50,335 nt of DNA. Origin: a virus. The notes beneath the pieces are model-generated. The model was not told the origin of the DNA, made no database searches, and worked only from the letters and a program-made list of their open reading frames with translations. Shown here piece by piece: positions 32,600-42,779 of the stretch; position 1 is the first letter of the stretch; every line of letters begins with the position of its first letter. The translations under genes and the position numbers were made by a program. The stretch lies in the IMG/VR virus record IMGVR_UViG_3300046171_000048, positions 1 through 50,335 of that record; one strand, written 5' to 3'.

Positions 32600-35500
32600 A
32601 TGTCCGTAGCAAGTGATTATTTAAAAGAGTCTGGTAAAACTCTTAAAAAAGAAGAAAAAAAATTTAGAACTACATCCGTAGCAAAATCTTATCTTCAAGA
32701 GATAGGGGGTGGTCCCACCATTTCTATCAATTCCCAAAAGAAAAAAACAAAAGAAGAAGATGGACTCATAGAAAATATGGAGTCGGTTGACCCGCCAGAG
32801 GTTAATAATGCCTATTCGTTTGCCTTTGGTTTAGGATTAAAAGATACCTACAGAGGTATTAAACAAATTACAGGATTTGACAAAGCCCAAATGAAAGCCA
32901 ATCAACAGAAACTTACAGAGTTAATGAGAGGTGAGAATGGTGGATTAGTAACAGCAGCTTATTTTGCCGGTGCAATACTAGACCCCGCTTCATGGTTAAT
33001 ACCCTTTGGTAAAGCAAAAAATATATATTCTATGGCGAGAATGGGGATGGTATCTGGTGGTATAGCAGGTGCTACAGGTTATGTAGATGAAGAATCTTTC
33101 ATAGACTCTAGAGGTAAACAAGCTATATTAGGTGCTGTTGGTGGAGGTATATTATCTCCGGCTATGGGAGGTCTAAAAAATTTAAAAACTATGGTCACAG
33201 GTAAAGGTGAAATGATACCCTTAGGGCAGAAAGTTAACTAAAAAAGAAATGATGGATAGAGGTGCATCAACTGTACAAATATCCTGGTAGTTCTAAGATT
33301 GGTAAAGCGGCAGACGAAGCAACAGGTGAAGTCTCTCCTATTACAACAACAGGTACTCAAGCTAAAGTAATGAGAAAAGATGCCGATATAGTAGATGAGG
33401 GTAAAAGTATTTTTGATGCAGTAAAAGATATCTTTAGAAAGAAAGTAGATAAATTACCTTTCCCTAATGTTAAAGCAATACATGATGTCCCTACACCTAC
33501 ATCTAAACCAGTTAAAAATTTTTTAGGGGCCATGTTTAATGGTTATCAAAAGAGTTATGAAAAACACGTAGGTAAGCGATTATTAAAAGGTGCTAAGACA
33601 GGAGAAGGTGGTTCTGCTTTTGCGGGTGGTGCTTTTGGTTTTGCCGGTGACTATGATATAGAAGATGATTATAAATCCCCATCATTAGCAACACGATTTG
33701 CACAAGCTTTTACAGGTGCAGCATTAGGTTATGGTGGAATTAAATTTTTAAAAAGTAAAACCGCTAATCAAATGGGTTTAGTTAGAAGAACTAAATTAGG
33801 ACAACCGGGTGAAGAAGTAGAATTTGTAGAAACATACCCTGAATTATTTGCTAGATGGTTTGTTGACAGAGCAGGTATACCTAAAAATTATAGAAAATTT
33901 CAAATAGATGCACAAGGATTAGAATATTCTTTAGCGGGTGAAATGGTCAAGATGGCTAAGTTAGCAGAGAAATTAACTCCCGATGAAAACGCAATACTTT
34001 ATAATATTTTATCAGGTGACATTGCAGTAAAAGGAACAGAAAGAAGTATAGTTAGACTTGCAGCAAAAACAAGAGGTATTATAAAAAGAATGTCTCAGAA
34101 ATATATTGATTTAGGTATGATGTCTAAAGAAACATTTAAGTTAAATGAAGGTAAATATTTAATGAGAATATATAAAGATTTAGAAAAAGTTAAAAAGGAA
34201 ATAAGTAGTGGTAAAATAAAAGGACCTGTAAATTTAGATTACAAAAAAATAGGCGATGAGTTAAGAGGTAGAGGATTCTTTAGAGACTACACTGTAAAAG
34301 AATATTTAGAACAACAAAGATTTGTAAAAAATGTTATTGATGAAGTAGTAGATAAAAATCATAGAGGTTGGGATTTACCTGAAGATGTTAAATTAATAAA
34401 CAATAAATTATATAGAATAGAAGAAGATGGTGCACAGACTTTACTAAAGAATAAAGATACTAGTATCTTTACGTTGGGAATATTCTAAACCCGAAAGAAA
34501 GTGGATGGGTGAAGTGGAAAATGCAGCTATAGCTATAGAGTATACAGGATTGATACAAGCTAGAACAATAGCTAAATATCAATTCTTTACAGATGTAGCA
34601 GCTAAGTTTGGCAAAACTAAAAAAGAAATAGAAGGATTTAAAATTGCTGATGTTAAAGATATGATAGGACCTTCACCATTATTAAACGAAGAATATATAC
34701 AAATACCTTTAACAAAAATAGAAGGAAAAAATATACCTAGATATGGCAGACTAGGCAGGTAAATATGTACCGGCAAGTATTTGGAAAGATATTGCAGGTA
34801 TGCAGAAAGTACCAAGATGTTTCTTCTAATGCATTATATGCACAATATAAAAAATTAAATAGTTTATGGAAGGTTTCTAAAACTGCGTGGAATCCAACTG
34901 TTCATGTCAATAATATTTTTGGTAATGTAATATTATCTGATTTAGCTGATGTTCCTATATTACCTTATCGAGGAGAGAATGGTAAGATAGTGAATCCACT
35001 ACAAGAAGCATGGACAGCTTTAAGAAAAAATGCAAATGGTACAGGCTATAAATCAGATGTTGTAGAACTTGCAAAGAGAATGGGAGTTATGGATGCTGAC
35101 TTTATACAACAAGAATCTAGAAAATTTAGATTCGAAGATATGGAAAAAATATATACTACAAAAGCAAATGATAGTGAATGGAATACATCTATAGGATTAG
35201 CAACAAACATCTACAGAAAAGTTAAAAAGAATATTAAAGAGAATAAGATTACAGGGACACTAGAAGATTGGTACAGAGTAGAAGACCATGTATTTAGATT
35301 AAATGCTTTTATGTATAGAATTAGAATGGGTGATAGCTATGAAAATGCAGCACTATTTGCTAGAAAACAATTTATAGATTATGATATAGACGCACCTGCT
35401 ATAAACTTTTAAGAAATACTGCGACTCCTTTTTTATCTTTTACTTATAGAATGGTTCCCTATACTTGCAGAAACTGCAATCATGAGACCAACAAAATTTG

Positions 35501-36305
35501 CAAAGTATGCAGCACTAGGTTATGGATTAACTAACTTAGAAGGCTATATAGGTGGTGAAGAAGCTAAAATAGAAAGAGCATTACTACCAGATTATGAAGC
35601 AGGTAATATTGGAGACTTACCTTTTATGCCTAAGAGAGTTATAAGAATACCAATGAAAGACCAAAATGGTAGACCTAAATTTGTAAATATTAGTAGACTA
35701 TTTCCGGGTGGTGATGTATTAAGTTTTGAAGGAAACAGGGGTGTTCCTTTCTTACCGGAACCTTTACAGCCTTCTCTAGGTATTGTTGGTGATGCCATAC
35801 AATCTGCAATAGGTTATGATTTATTTAGAGGTGAGAAAGACGCAAGAAGAGGTGATGGTGGTATGGTAGAAGAAACAATGGAAGCATTAGATATGTTTGC
35901 TAGAAAACTCGTACCTAACTTCCCTTATGTTCCGGGTTCTTTTTCTACTAAAAAATTAGAAAGAGCATTGAAACAAGAAGAGTCTCCTTATCGTGTACCT
36001 CAATCAGAGGGTGAAGCTTTACTTAATTCTTTTGGAATAAAGATAAGCAACAAAAGTATAGAAACATTAGCTAGGTCTAAAAAATAGATTTTGATAGACA
36101 AATAAGAAAACAGAAAGCTAAAATAAAACAAGTTGCTAGAAAGTTTGAAGATGGTTCTATAGATGAGGATGAGTATACAAAACAAGTAGGTAAAATTATG
36201 GAAAATATAAATAAGATTCAAATGACTTTTTTCGGTAGATTAGCCGGAGTGGACCCTTATGGTTTTAGGTGGTTCGATAAGTTATCAGATGGGGAGGAAA
36301 AATAA
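32600..36305 (+). CDS. Very large internal virion protein, about seven frameshifts
   Basis: A single gene of roughly 1230 residues. It begins MSVASDYLKESGKTLKKEEK and ends RLAGVDPYGFRWFDKLSDGE. Breaks are near 33235, 33280, 34462, 34755, 34818, 35408, 35455 and 36080 (the last in a run of A). Joined blocks include AYFAGAILDPASWLIPFGKA (amphipathic, membrane-active looking), AVGGGILSPAMGG, WEYSKPERKWMGEVENAAIA and LRNTATPFLSFTYR. It resembles gp16-type ejection proteins that form a trans-envelope channel. No clear lytic transglycosylase motif is seen. Breaks are judged sequencing errors. Confidence 0.7.
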
Positions 36306-36742
36306 TGTTAGGTGGATTACCAGTAGAAATGATTACAATGCTAGGCTCTAGCTTACTAGGTGGAGTAATGTCCATATGGGGTCAGAGTATTAAAGCAAAA
36401 CAAGAAGAACAAAAGATGTTATTAGCAAGAGCAGAAACTCAAATGTCTTTTGTGGATAAAGCAAGAACATATGAGAACAAAGGCTTTCAATGGACAAGAA
36501 GAATCATAGCTTTAACGGCTGTCTTCTTTGTTATTGCATGGCCTAAGATAGTTCCTGTGCTTTTAGATATACCTGTTATATTAACATGGACAGAATTTAA
36601 ACCGGGTTTTTTGTTTCTGATAGAAAAGAAAGAAATACTTATGGACAGAGCATTTGCAGGTGTAGTGATTACTCCTTTAGATACTCACCTTATGTCATCC
36701 ATAGTGGGTCTTTACTTTGGTGGAAGTTTAGTAAAGAAATAA
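36305..36742 (+). CDS. Holin-like membrane protein, 145 aa
   Basis: A 145-residue protein that starts on the previous stop (TAATG) and ends on the lysozyme start (AATGAG). It has hydrophobic segments at about 7-26 and 66-87, and a third towards the C-terminus, separated by a charged helix (KAKQEEQKMLLARAETQMSF) with the RTYENKGFQWTRRIIALTAV block. Position directly before the endolysin and membrane topology make it the best holin candidate. Similar proteins are widespread in marine phages. Confidence 0.65.
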   Translation: MLGGLPVEMITMLGSSLLGGVMSIWGQSIKAKQEEQKMLLARAETQMSFVDKARTYENKGFQWTRRIIALTAVFFVIAWPKIVPVLLDIPVILTWTEFKPGFLFLIEKKEILMDRAFAGVVITPLDTHLMSSIVGLYFGGSLVKK

Positions 36743-37407
36743 TGAGAGACTCTAAACTAATGGCTAGGGCCTACGGAGAAGAAAAAAAAGAAACTTCAAA
36801 CGAAGGCCCTGACATACAAATAAAAGACATACCTCAATTAAAGAAAGATTTAAATTATTTAAGAAATAATGAAGGGTTTGAAGATAAAATATATGATGAT
36901 TCTAAATTAAATAATAAGTATTTAAAGAAAGGCGATACGATAGAAAATAATGGTAGAATTATTTACAAAGATGGAACACAAGGGGGGTTTGCTACTATAG
37001 GTCATGGTCATAAAATAACTCCAGAAGATAATTATGAAATAGGTAAAGTATACTCTAAATCAGAATTAGATGATGAATTAATAAGAGATTATTTTAAAAA
37101 AAAAAGACAAGTAATAAATAGCATACAAGAACTAAACAAAAATCCTGATGACGTGCCAGAGAAAGTTATGTCAATACTAATACGTAATTCCTTTTGGGGT
37201 GTATCTCAAAGTTCTTTTCCTATGTATTTTGAGAGTATGGTAGACGGCCAATATAAATCAGCCGCAGATAATTTAAAATTTACAGACCCTGAAAAAAGAG
37301 AAAGCGGTGGCTACACTAAAATATTTGAACCTGAAGAAGGTATGTCGGGATTAAAAAAACGAACAGAAGAAGTAATGAAAGAAATAGAAAATCTATATAA
37401 TAACTAG
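36742..37407 (+). CDS. Endolysin, T4-type lysozyme (GH24)
   Basis: A 221-residue muramidase. The catalytic Glu lies in LRNNEGFEDKIYDD (Glu44) and the conserved Thr in FATIGHGH (Thr85), the E-to-T spacing being enlarged by an insertion of about 25 residues (SKLNNKYLKKGDTIENNGRI). The later helical part contains KVMSILIRNSFWGVS. It cleaves peptidoglycan after holin release; no signal peptide is seen. It is the last rightward gene and overlaps the convergent leftward gene by 4 bases. Confidence 0.85.
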   Translation: MRDSKLMARAYGEEKKETSNEGPDIQIKDIPQLKKDLNYLRNNEGFEDKIYDDSKLNNKYLKKGDTIENNGRIIYKDGTQGGFATIGHGHKITPEDNYEIGKVYSKSELDDELIRDYFKKKRQVINSIQELNKNPDDVPEKVMSILIRNSFWGVSQSSFPMYFESMVDGQYKSAADNLKFTDPEKRESGGYTKIFEPEEGMSGLKKRTEEVMKEIENLYNN

Positions 37408-37664
37408 TACAATCCATTAACAAATCTAGTCATCTTTTTATTTAGTTCATCTACTTCATGTCTTGAATAATTAATTAATGAACAGAGATTATTGGTGTAT
37501 TGATACTCCGGAAACTCCCTGTCCATTATAAGTTTAAATTGTTGTGGTTGTATAAAGTTGTAGTCTAGTTGTATGTCACTATCTCGATTGAGATTGATAG
37601 AGTAGTTAAGTAAGTTAGCAACGTAATCAAACTTTCTTTGTTTCTTGTTTTTGTCCAGATTCAT
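37404..37664 (-). CDS. Hypothetical protein, 86 aa
   Basis: Last gene of the leftward arm. I choose the ATG at 37664 (NLDKNKKQRKFDYVANLLNY), since an earlier ATG lies deep inside the upstream gene. A helical protein of mixed charge with YQYTNNLCSLINYSRHEVDE. It overlaps the lysozyme gene tail to tail and the previous gene by 38 bases. Function unknown. Confidence 0.6.
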   Translation of the reverse strand: MNLDKNKKQRKFDYVANLLNYSINLNRDSDIQLDYNFIQPQQFKLIMDREFPEYQYTNNLCSLINYSRHEVDELNKKMTRFVNGLY

Positions 37665-37785
37665 CTTTAGATTCCTGTAATGTAGCCAAGGCTTGAATAA
37701 GTGTATGCACTTCACCATAAGGTCTAGTGAACATATATTTAAGTATGTTTTGAACTACTTCACTTTTTATTAAGTAATTTTTCAT
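37627..37785 (-). CDS. Small protein, RPYGEVHTLIQAL type, 52 aa
   Basis: A 52-residue ORF, too short to stand out by length. It has hydrophobic heptads then MFTRPYGEVHTLIQALATLQ; this Y-L--RPY-EVH-LI-AL pattern I recall from small early proteins of T7-like and marine podoviruses. Unknown function. GGAG lies 15 bases upstream of its ATG. It overlaps both neighbours. Confidence 0.6.
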   Translation of the reverse strand: MKNYLIKSEVVQNILKYMFTRPYGEVHTLIQALATLQESKDESGQKQETKKV

Positions 37786-37990
37786 GTCTCTTTTTCTCCT
37801 GTAGTGTCTGTATAGTTCTTAGTTCTTCTGTTAATATTGTAGATAAATCTTCATACAACACTCTCAAAGAACCAAAATAGTTATTAGTAGTAGATATTTT
37901 TACATATCCTTTATCCTTTACTTGCTTTGATTCAAATGAATCTAAAGACAATAGTAAATCGCCTGTGAATGGGTCCTTAACTACTCTCAT
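37760..37990 (-). CDS. Hypothetical protein, 76 aa
   Basis: A 76-residue protein with a beta-like N-terminal half (VVKDPFTGDLLLSLDSFESK) and a helical C-terminal half (VLYEDLSTILTEELRTIQTL). It overlaps the nuclease gene upstream by 4 bases (ATGA). Not recognised; part of the replication operon by position. Confidence 0.65.
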   Translation of the reverse strand: MRVVKDPFTGDLLLSLDSFESKQVKDKGYVKISTTNNYFGSLRVLYEDLSTILTEELRTIQTLQEKKRHEKLLNKK

Positions 37991-38370
37991 TTATCCTCAC
38001 CATAATTATTAAAATCAATTAGTTTTATAATAGGAACTAAATATCCCCATGATGTATTATTATCCCCACCGGGAACTTTATTAAAGTTATTCTTATTAAT
38101 AATACTTCTCAAATCTTTTGTCTTTAATGTTATATTAAAACAAAATCTATCCCCACTGTAGAAATTAATTGTCCACCATTCTGCTTGTGTCTTTTTAATC
38201 CCACTCTCTTTACCTCTACTTTGATATTCACAATAGTGATTACCTGTCTTAGTCCACTTATCTCTTTCAGACTTTACCTCAGTCTTTTCACCTTGTTGTA
38301 TTTCAGCAACAACAGTTTCCCCTTGTTTACCCCATTCTAAATCGTATTTAAAGTTTGAGTTATGTTTCAT
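37987..38370 (-). CDS. Putative PD-(D/E)XK-type nuclease, 127 aa
   Basis: A 127-residue protein. The segment GETVVAEIQQGEKTEVKSER supplies an acidic residue and the E-V-K core, and CEYQSRGKESGIKKTQAEWW gives a further Glu/Arg/Lys set, the layout of a minimal restriction-endonuclease fold. It could be a Holliday-junction or repair nuclease. It is coupled to the Cas4-like nuclease upstream (4-base overlap). Confidence 0.6.
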   Translation of the reverse strand: MKHNSNFKYDLEWGKQGETVVAEIQQGEKTEVKSERDKWTKTGNHYCEYQSRGKESGIKKTQAEWWTINFYSGDRFCFNITLKTKDLRSIINKNNFNKVPGGDNNTSWGYLVPIIKLIDFNNYGEDK

Positions 38371-39263
38371 ACCATAACCTCCTTTGGATTATTTATTTCT
38401 GCATACCAAGCGAACTTAGGATTGGATGCCTTTGATTGTTGTTGAGGTAAGTATTGTATATCTTCACCCCAACACTTCTGTTTAAAAGGGCAATAAGAAC
38501 ATATTGTTCCTAATATTTTATTACCTGTAGGTTTTTTGTAAAACATTTCTTCTTCTAAATCAAAACATTTTTCAAAAGGTTTATCTTCCATTAATGCTTT
38601 AGTATTATCTAAAGCTTTCTTTACTGCTTCTTTTCTGTATTGAGAATCATCTTGTGGGGGTTCACTCAATAACAGTTCCCCTGTGGATTTATTAATAACA
38701 ATCCACCCACCAAAAGGTTTCTTTGTTGCTTCGGAATATAAATACCCCTGTGTTAAATACCCAAAGACATCATCCTTGGCAACCTTTTCAAACCCACCAC
38801 CACTCTCTCCAAACTTTTTATCAAAAGCAAAAGGTGATGCAGTTTTAATATCATAAACTTTATCATCTATTATTATATCATATGTTCCCTTCATGTCAAA
38901 CCATTTGGTTTTATACTTGACATTACCTTGAACACCTTGTATATTAGCTTTGGTAGTTCTTAAAAGCATAATCACAACTGCTTCTAATAAATCCCCAAAT
39001 AAAAATCTTAACTTGTTATTATAGTTTTCATAAGACTGTATAGCATTGCCACCGGAATATTTCTTTTCCATTTGTAATTGACATAAAGGTTTGCCAATGC
39101 TAGACATTCTAATTCTAAATTCTGATTCTCTCTCTTGAGTAAACTGTTTTTCTACGGCCTGTTTGCAGTCTTTTAAAAACTGCTTTAGTATCTCTTTAGG
39201 TATTGCCACAGGCTTGTGTTGGGCCTGTGACAATAATGCTTTTACTTCTTCTAAGAAAGTCAA
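38367..39263 (-). CDS. Cas4/RecB-like Fe-S exonuclease
   Basis: A 298-residue PD-(D/E)XK nuclease with a cysteine-coordinated cluster. The Cys residues are 61 (IGKPLCQL) and 255, 258, 264 (CSYCPFKQKC), the C-x(about 190)-C-x2-C-x5-C arrangement of Cas4/AddB nucleases. The nuclease core shows MKGTYDIII (Asp at 129) and VYDIKTA (Asp138, Lys140). It probably resects DNA ends during replication or recombination. Overlaps both neighbours by 4 bases. Confidence 0.82.
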   Translation of the reverse strand: MTFLEEVKALLSQAQHKPVAIPKEILKQFLKDCKQAVEKQFTQERESEFRIRMSSIGKPLCQLQMEKKYSGGNAIQSYENYNNKLRFLFGDLLEAVVIMLLRTTKANIQGVQGNVKYKTKWFDMKGTYDIIIDDKVYDIKTASPFAFDKKFGESGGGFEKVAKDDVFGYLTQGYLYSEATKKPFGGWIVINKSTGELLLSEPPQDDSQYRKEAVKKALDNTKALMEDKPFEKCFDLEEEMFYKKPTGNKILGTICSYCPFKQKCWGEDIQYLPQQQSKASNPKFAWYAEINNPKEVMV

Positions 39264-40081
39264 GCTGTTACTTCTTTTAGTATCTCGTCATCTAATACAT
39301 CTGATGCAGTAGTATGACCTTTCTTAGATTTACTATGCTCGTCTTTAACATAGTTATTTTCTGATTCTACATACTCTAAGAAACCTTTTAATGTTTCTTT
39401 ATCTGTATCAGAAAACTTAACATCCTTATTGCCGTCTTTAATCTTGGCAACAAAGTAAGTGACACTACCTTTAGTGTGTTTTTCTGTGCCGTCAAACTCA
39501 AGTAAAGTATTATACATAATCTTATTACGTTTGGATAAACTTTGCAACATGTTGCCGATTGGCATAAAGTTTACACCTCTTACTCTGTATACTACAGGTT
39601 CACTTGTTAAAATAATATCCTCACCTTTTGAGGATTTACCTTTTGCTGACACTACACCAAAGACATTTCTATAACAAGTAATCTTGTCCTGTTCTATCTT
39701 AGCAACAGGGTCTAGATTTTCTCGTTCTGCTTTGGGTACGCTTCCACATGATTCAGTTCCATTGGTATCTATCTTAGAATCCGACCAACTTCTAAACATA
39801 ACAGTCTTATAATTATTCTGTTCGTTTTCTTCATCATACTTCTTATACTGAAATGTATTTAAGAAAGGTCTAAAAGAAACTTTCTCTGCGTACATCGTGC
39901 CTTTACTTGTACCTTCTACTTTGTACAAGCCTCGTTTGATAGCATTGCCGTCACTATCTTCTGCTTCATAGTTAATAGACAACCTAGCTAAAGATGAGCC
40001 ACCCATGTCGACATCTTGGCCGACCATAGCCATTATCTTATCGTTAGATAAATTGTCTAGATTGCTTAGTTCATTTGACAT
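39260..40081 (-). CDS. Candidate single-stranded DNA-binding protein, 273 aa
   Basis: A 273-residue protein with its own promoter (40104-40132), so expressed at high level. A beta-rich centre (VSFRPFLNTFQYKKYDEENE, ITCYRNVFGVVSAKGK, PVVYRVRGVNFMP) and a C-terminal tail ending in DVLDDEILKE, acidic as in phage SSB proteins. It sits between polymerase and nuclease. I did not recognise a known family, so SSB function is inferred from position, size and tail. Confidence 0.5.
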   Translation of the reverse strand: MSNELSNLDNLSNDKIMAMVGQDVDMGGSSLARLSINYEAEDSDGNAIKRGLYKVEGTSKGTMYAEKVSFRPFLNTFQYKKYDEENEQNNYKTVMFRSWSDSKIDTNGTESCGSVPKAERENLDPVAKIEQDKITCYRNVFGVVSAKGKSSKGEDIILTSEPVVYRVRGVNFMPIGNMLQSLSKRNKIMYNTLLEFDGTEKHTKGSVTYFVAKIKDGNKDVKFSDTDKETLKGFLEYVESENNYVKDEHSKSKKGHTTASDVLDDEILKEVTA

Positions 40082-40103
40082 ATTTGTCTCCTTATATTAT
40101 TAT

Positions 40104-40132
40104 ATTGTATCATACTTCTGTGGATAAGTCAA
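40104..40132 (-). promoter_or_regulatory. Leftward promoter for candidate SSB gene
   Basis: On the minus strand: TTGACT (40132-40127), 17-base spacer, TACAAT (40109-40104) preceded by TG (extended -10). An AAGGAGA site follows before the ATG at 40081. It overlaps the end of the polymerase gene. Confidence 0.7.
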
Positions 40133-42146
40133 GCCAATTTTCCCCACTCTTTATTTCAAAATCCAAAGGCACGTTAAGTTCACAATCAAATCTTTCTTTT
40201 AGTGATTCTTTTATGCTAGAAAAACCTTTGTTAAGGACGTCTATGGCTTGATTATATTCATCCGGATGCACGTCTAATATCACAGAATCATGTACAGTAT
40301 TGATTAATAATGTCTTCATATTGTTTTCTTTCAATAGATTCCATACATTAATACAGGCTATAGGAACTATATCTGCAGTAGGCAAAACCTTGGACAGGAT
40401 AGTTCTTAACTGCAGTAGATTGTGTGCTACTGCCGTCTTTTCTTCTATAGATATTAGGGAAGTAATATTCTCGACCACTCGGTAGTCTTACTATTTTAGA
40501 TTTGATTGCAGTATCTTCTAACTTCTTATGCCACTCTGCAATGTCTTCATACTTCTCTAAAAACTTTTGATAGTATTCTTTTTCTTTTTTCTTACCCATC
40601 ATCCCACCATACAAAGGTTTAAATGTGTGGGCCTTTGCGTCTTGTCTTGAACACCCAATAACATCTGCAGTGTATTGGTGAACATCAACTCCGTCTGCTA
40701 TATCAATCATACCTTGTTTATCTTGTGCTAAGAATACAGCAGTTCTAAATTCTAATTGTGCAAAGTCTACTTCAATAATTTTACCATTGTAGAATCTAGA
40801 TGTAATAGCTTTCTTGATAGGAAACTTATCACCTCTTGGCATATTTTGGAAGTTAGGTTTAGAACTAGATAGTCTTCCTGTAGTAGTTATATGCTGATTA
40901 AATGAGGGATGAAGTATATTATCTTCTCTTGTATTGTCTTTAATACCTGTTATAAATGTATTAAGATAGGTTTCTACTGCACTATATCTCATAATACTAT
41001 CCACAAATTCTTTTAATGTACCCTTCTGCAAACACAGATATTTTATTTAATGTATCTTTATCTGTCTTAAATCCACCTTGAGAAGCGTCATGTATTGTTC
41101 TAGGTGACCAACCAAACCCTGCCTTGGCCTCTGTCTCTAAGAATATCATACCCTCACCTTTACAGTCCGGACATTTTGACATATTCTTAAAAGGTGTTCC
41201 GTCTACCTTAGTGTGTCTAATTAAACCTAAACCTTTACAAGTTTTACATTGACTAGCCACAGTTTTATATATAGTATCAGTATACTTAGATACATTATGT
41301 TGAAACTCTCTATCTGTCATACGTGGCCTACGTTTAGGTCTTTTAGTTCTTTTATCTATACCTATGTTAAATAATTCTGCCCATTGTTTTTTATCTTGTA
41401 CCTTTCTAGAATAAATAACCTTAGATAAATCCTCTGTAGATGATAGATTTATCTTTGGTATCACCCATCATTTGTGCTACAATCTTATCTATTTTGTTTT
41501 TTAGTTTATAGTATTCTTGATTTAATTCTTTCTCAACTAAATCTAGTTTATCAGAATCTACATGATTACCATTCATTTCCATATCTATTAGGACCTGTAG
41601 AAAATTATTCATCAAGTCTCTAGTAGGAATTAGATTAGTATTAGCATGGTTATCAAAGGCTTGTGTTTGTACTTCATATAATTCTTTTGTTATCTTAACA
41701 TCTTGCTTACCATACTCTTCTAATTTTGACATGGGTATTTGATGTATACCATAACCTTCATTCATGTAGGTGGCTAGTATATCTGATTTTAAACTAATAC
41801 CTCTACGTCTACAGGATTCTTTTAGTGATACAGATTTCTTTTCACCTCTGTTTATAATATACTCACCTAGCATAGTATCATAAAGCTTACCCTTATATGT
41901 AAATCCACATTGATAGAGCCATGACATATCAAACTTAAGATTATGTCCTACCACTACATCTGATTTATCTAGTATATTTTGTATAGCCTTTTTACTTTCT
42001 GTCAAGTCTTTTTTAATTTCTTCATCGTGATAAAAGAAATAGTATTCATCATTAATACCTACACTCACTAATCTATTATCCGGATTAAATGGTGAAGGGT
42101 CACCCTCTTTTGTAAATGTTGTTTCTATATCTAATACTGTTATCAA
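40110..42146 (-). CDS. DNA polymerase I (family A) with DnaJ-like zinc-finger insert, frameshifted
   Basis: One gene of about 678 residues, broken near 41450, 41015 and 40420. The 3'-5' exonuclease starts VLDIETTF and contains VVVGHNLKFDMSWL. Then an insert with two CxxCxGxG motifs (CKTCKGLG and CPDCKGEG), the DnaJ zinc-finger signature. The polymerase domain shows motif A EVDFAQLEFR, motif B RQDAKAHTFKPLYGG and motif C VHDSVILD. This layout is that reported for HMO-2011-type phages. It starts with TTG after an AGAAAGGA leader in the 12-base gap behind the HNH gene. The breaks are probably read errors. Confidence 0.9.
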
Positions 42147-42158
42147 TTGTAGTCCTTT

Positions 42159-42779
42159 CTATAAATACTTGTCAATAATATTATTACTTTTTTGAAGATT
42201 TTCTGTAGCCGTTAAATATTGTAAATTATTTTCAACATGTAATCCACAAACATATTCACTTCTTAGAGGGATAATATGGTCTACATGATATCCTTTAGGA
42301 CAATTTTTATATATTTCTTTTATTTTTTCTAAGTTTGCCCACAAAGGAGTAGCCCTAATTTTATCTGCTTGTCTTTTAGAATTATAAGCATTAATTAATC
42401 CTTTATTATTTTTTGCATAATGGCTACGATAAGCTTTTAGTTCTTCTTTGTTGGCTTCATAATAAGCTTTCTTAGAAGCTTTTAGTTTTTCTTTGTTGGC
42501 TTCACGATAAGCTTTCTTAGAAGCTTTTAGTTCTTCTTTGTTGGCTTCATAATAAGCTTTATGAGAAGCTTTTAGTTTTTCTTTGTTAGCTTCATAATAA
42601 GCTTTCTTAGTTGCTTTATTTTTTTCTTTGTTGGCTTCACGATAAGATTTATTAGAAGCTTTTACTTTTTCTTTGTTGGCTTCCCTCCAAGCTTTCTTAG
42701 AAGCTTTTACTTTTTCTTTGTTGGCTTCCCTCCAAGATTTATGATAAGCTTTCCTTTTTTCTTTATCCTTATAGGGCAT
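42159..42779 (-). CDS. HNH endonuclease with seven 15-residue repeats
   Basis: A 206-residue free-standing endonuclease. Residues 15-119 are seven 15-residue repeats of the type AYYEANKEKLKASKK, forming a charged helix. The C-terminus has GYHVDHIIPL, then VCGLHVENNLQYLTATENLQ, the HNH core (H-V-D-H ... N-L ... N). It lies between helicase and polymerase, a usual site for homing endonucleases, and begins immediately after the helicase stop. It likely cuts rival phages lacking the insertion. Confidence 0.85.
   Translation of the reverse strand: MPYKDKEKRKAYHKSWREANKEKVKASKKAWREANKEKVKASNKSYREANKEKNKATKKAYYEANKEKLKASHKAYYEANKEELKASKKAYREANKEKLKASKKAYYEANKEELKAYRSHYAKNNKGLINAYNSKRQADKIRATPLWANLEKIKEIYKNCPKGYHVDHIIPLRSEYVCGLHVENNLQYLTATENLQKSNNIIDKYL
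42423..42737. repeat. Seven tandem 45-bp coding repeats
   Basis: In-frame 45-bp units inside the HNH gene, differing by a few bases each. They are strongly similar at DNA level (blocks such as TTCTTTGTTGGCTTC recur on the plus strand), so copy number may vary by slippage or recombination between phages, lengthening the helical arm. Confidence 0.9.
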
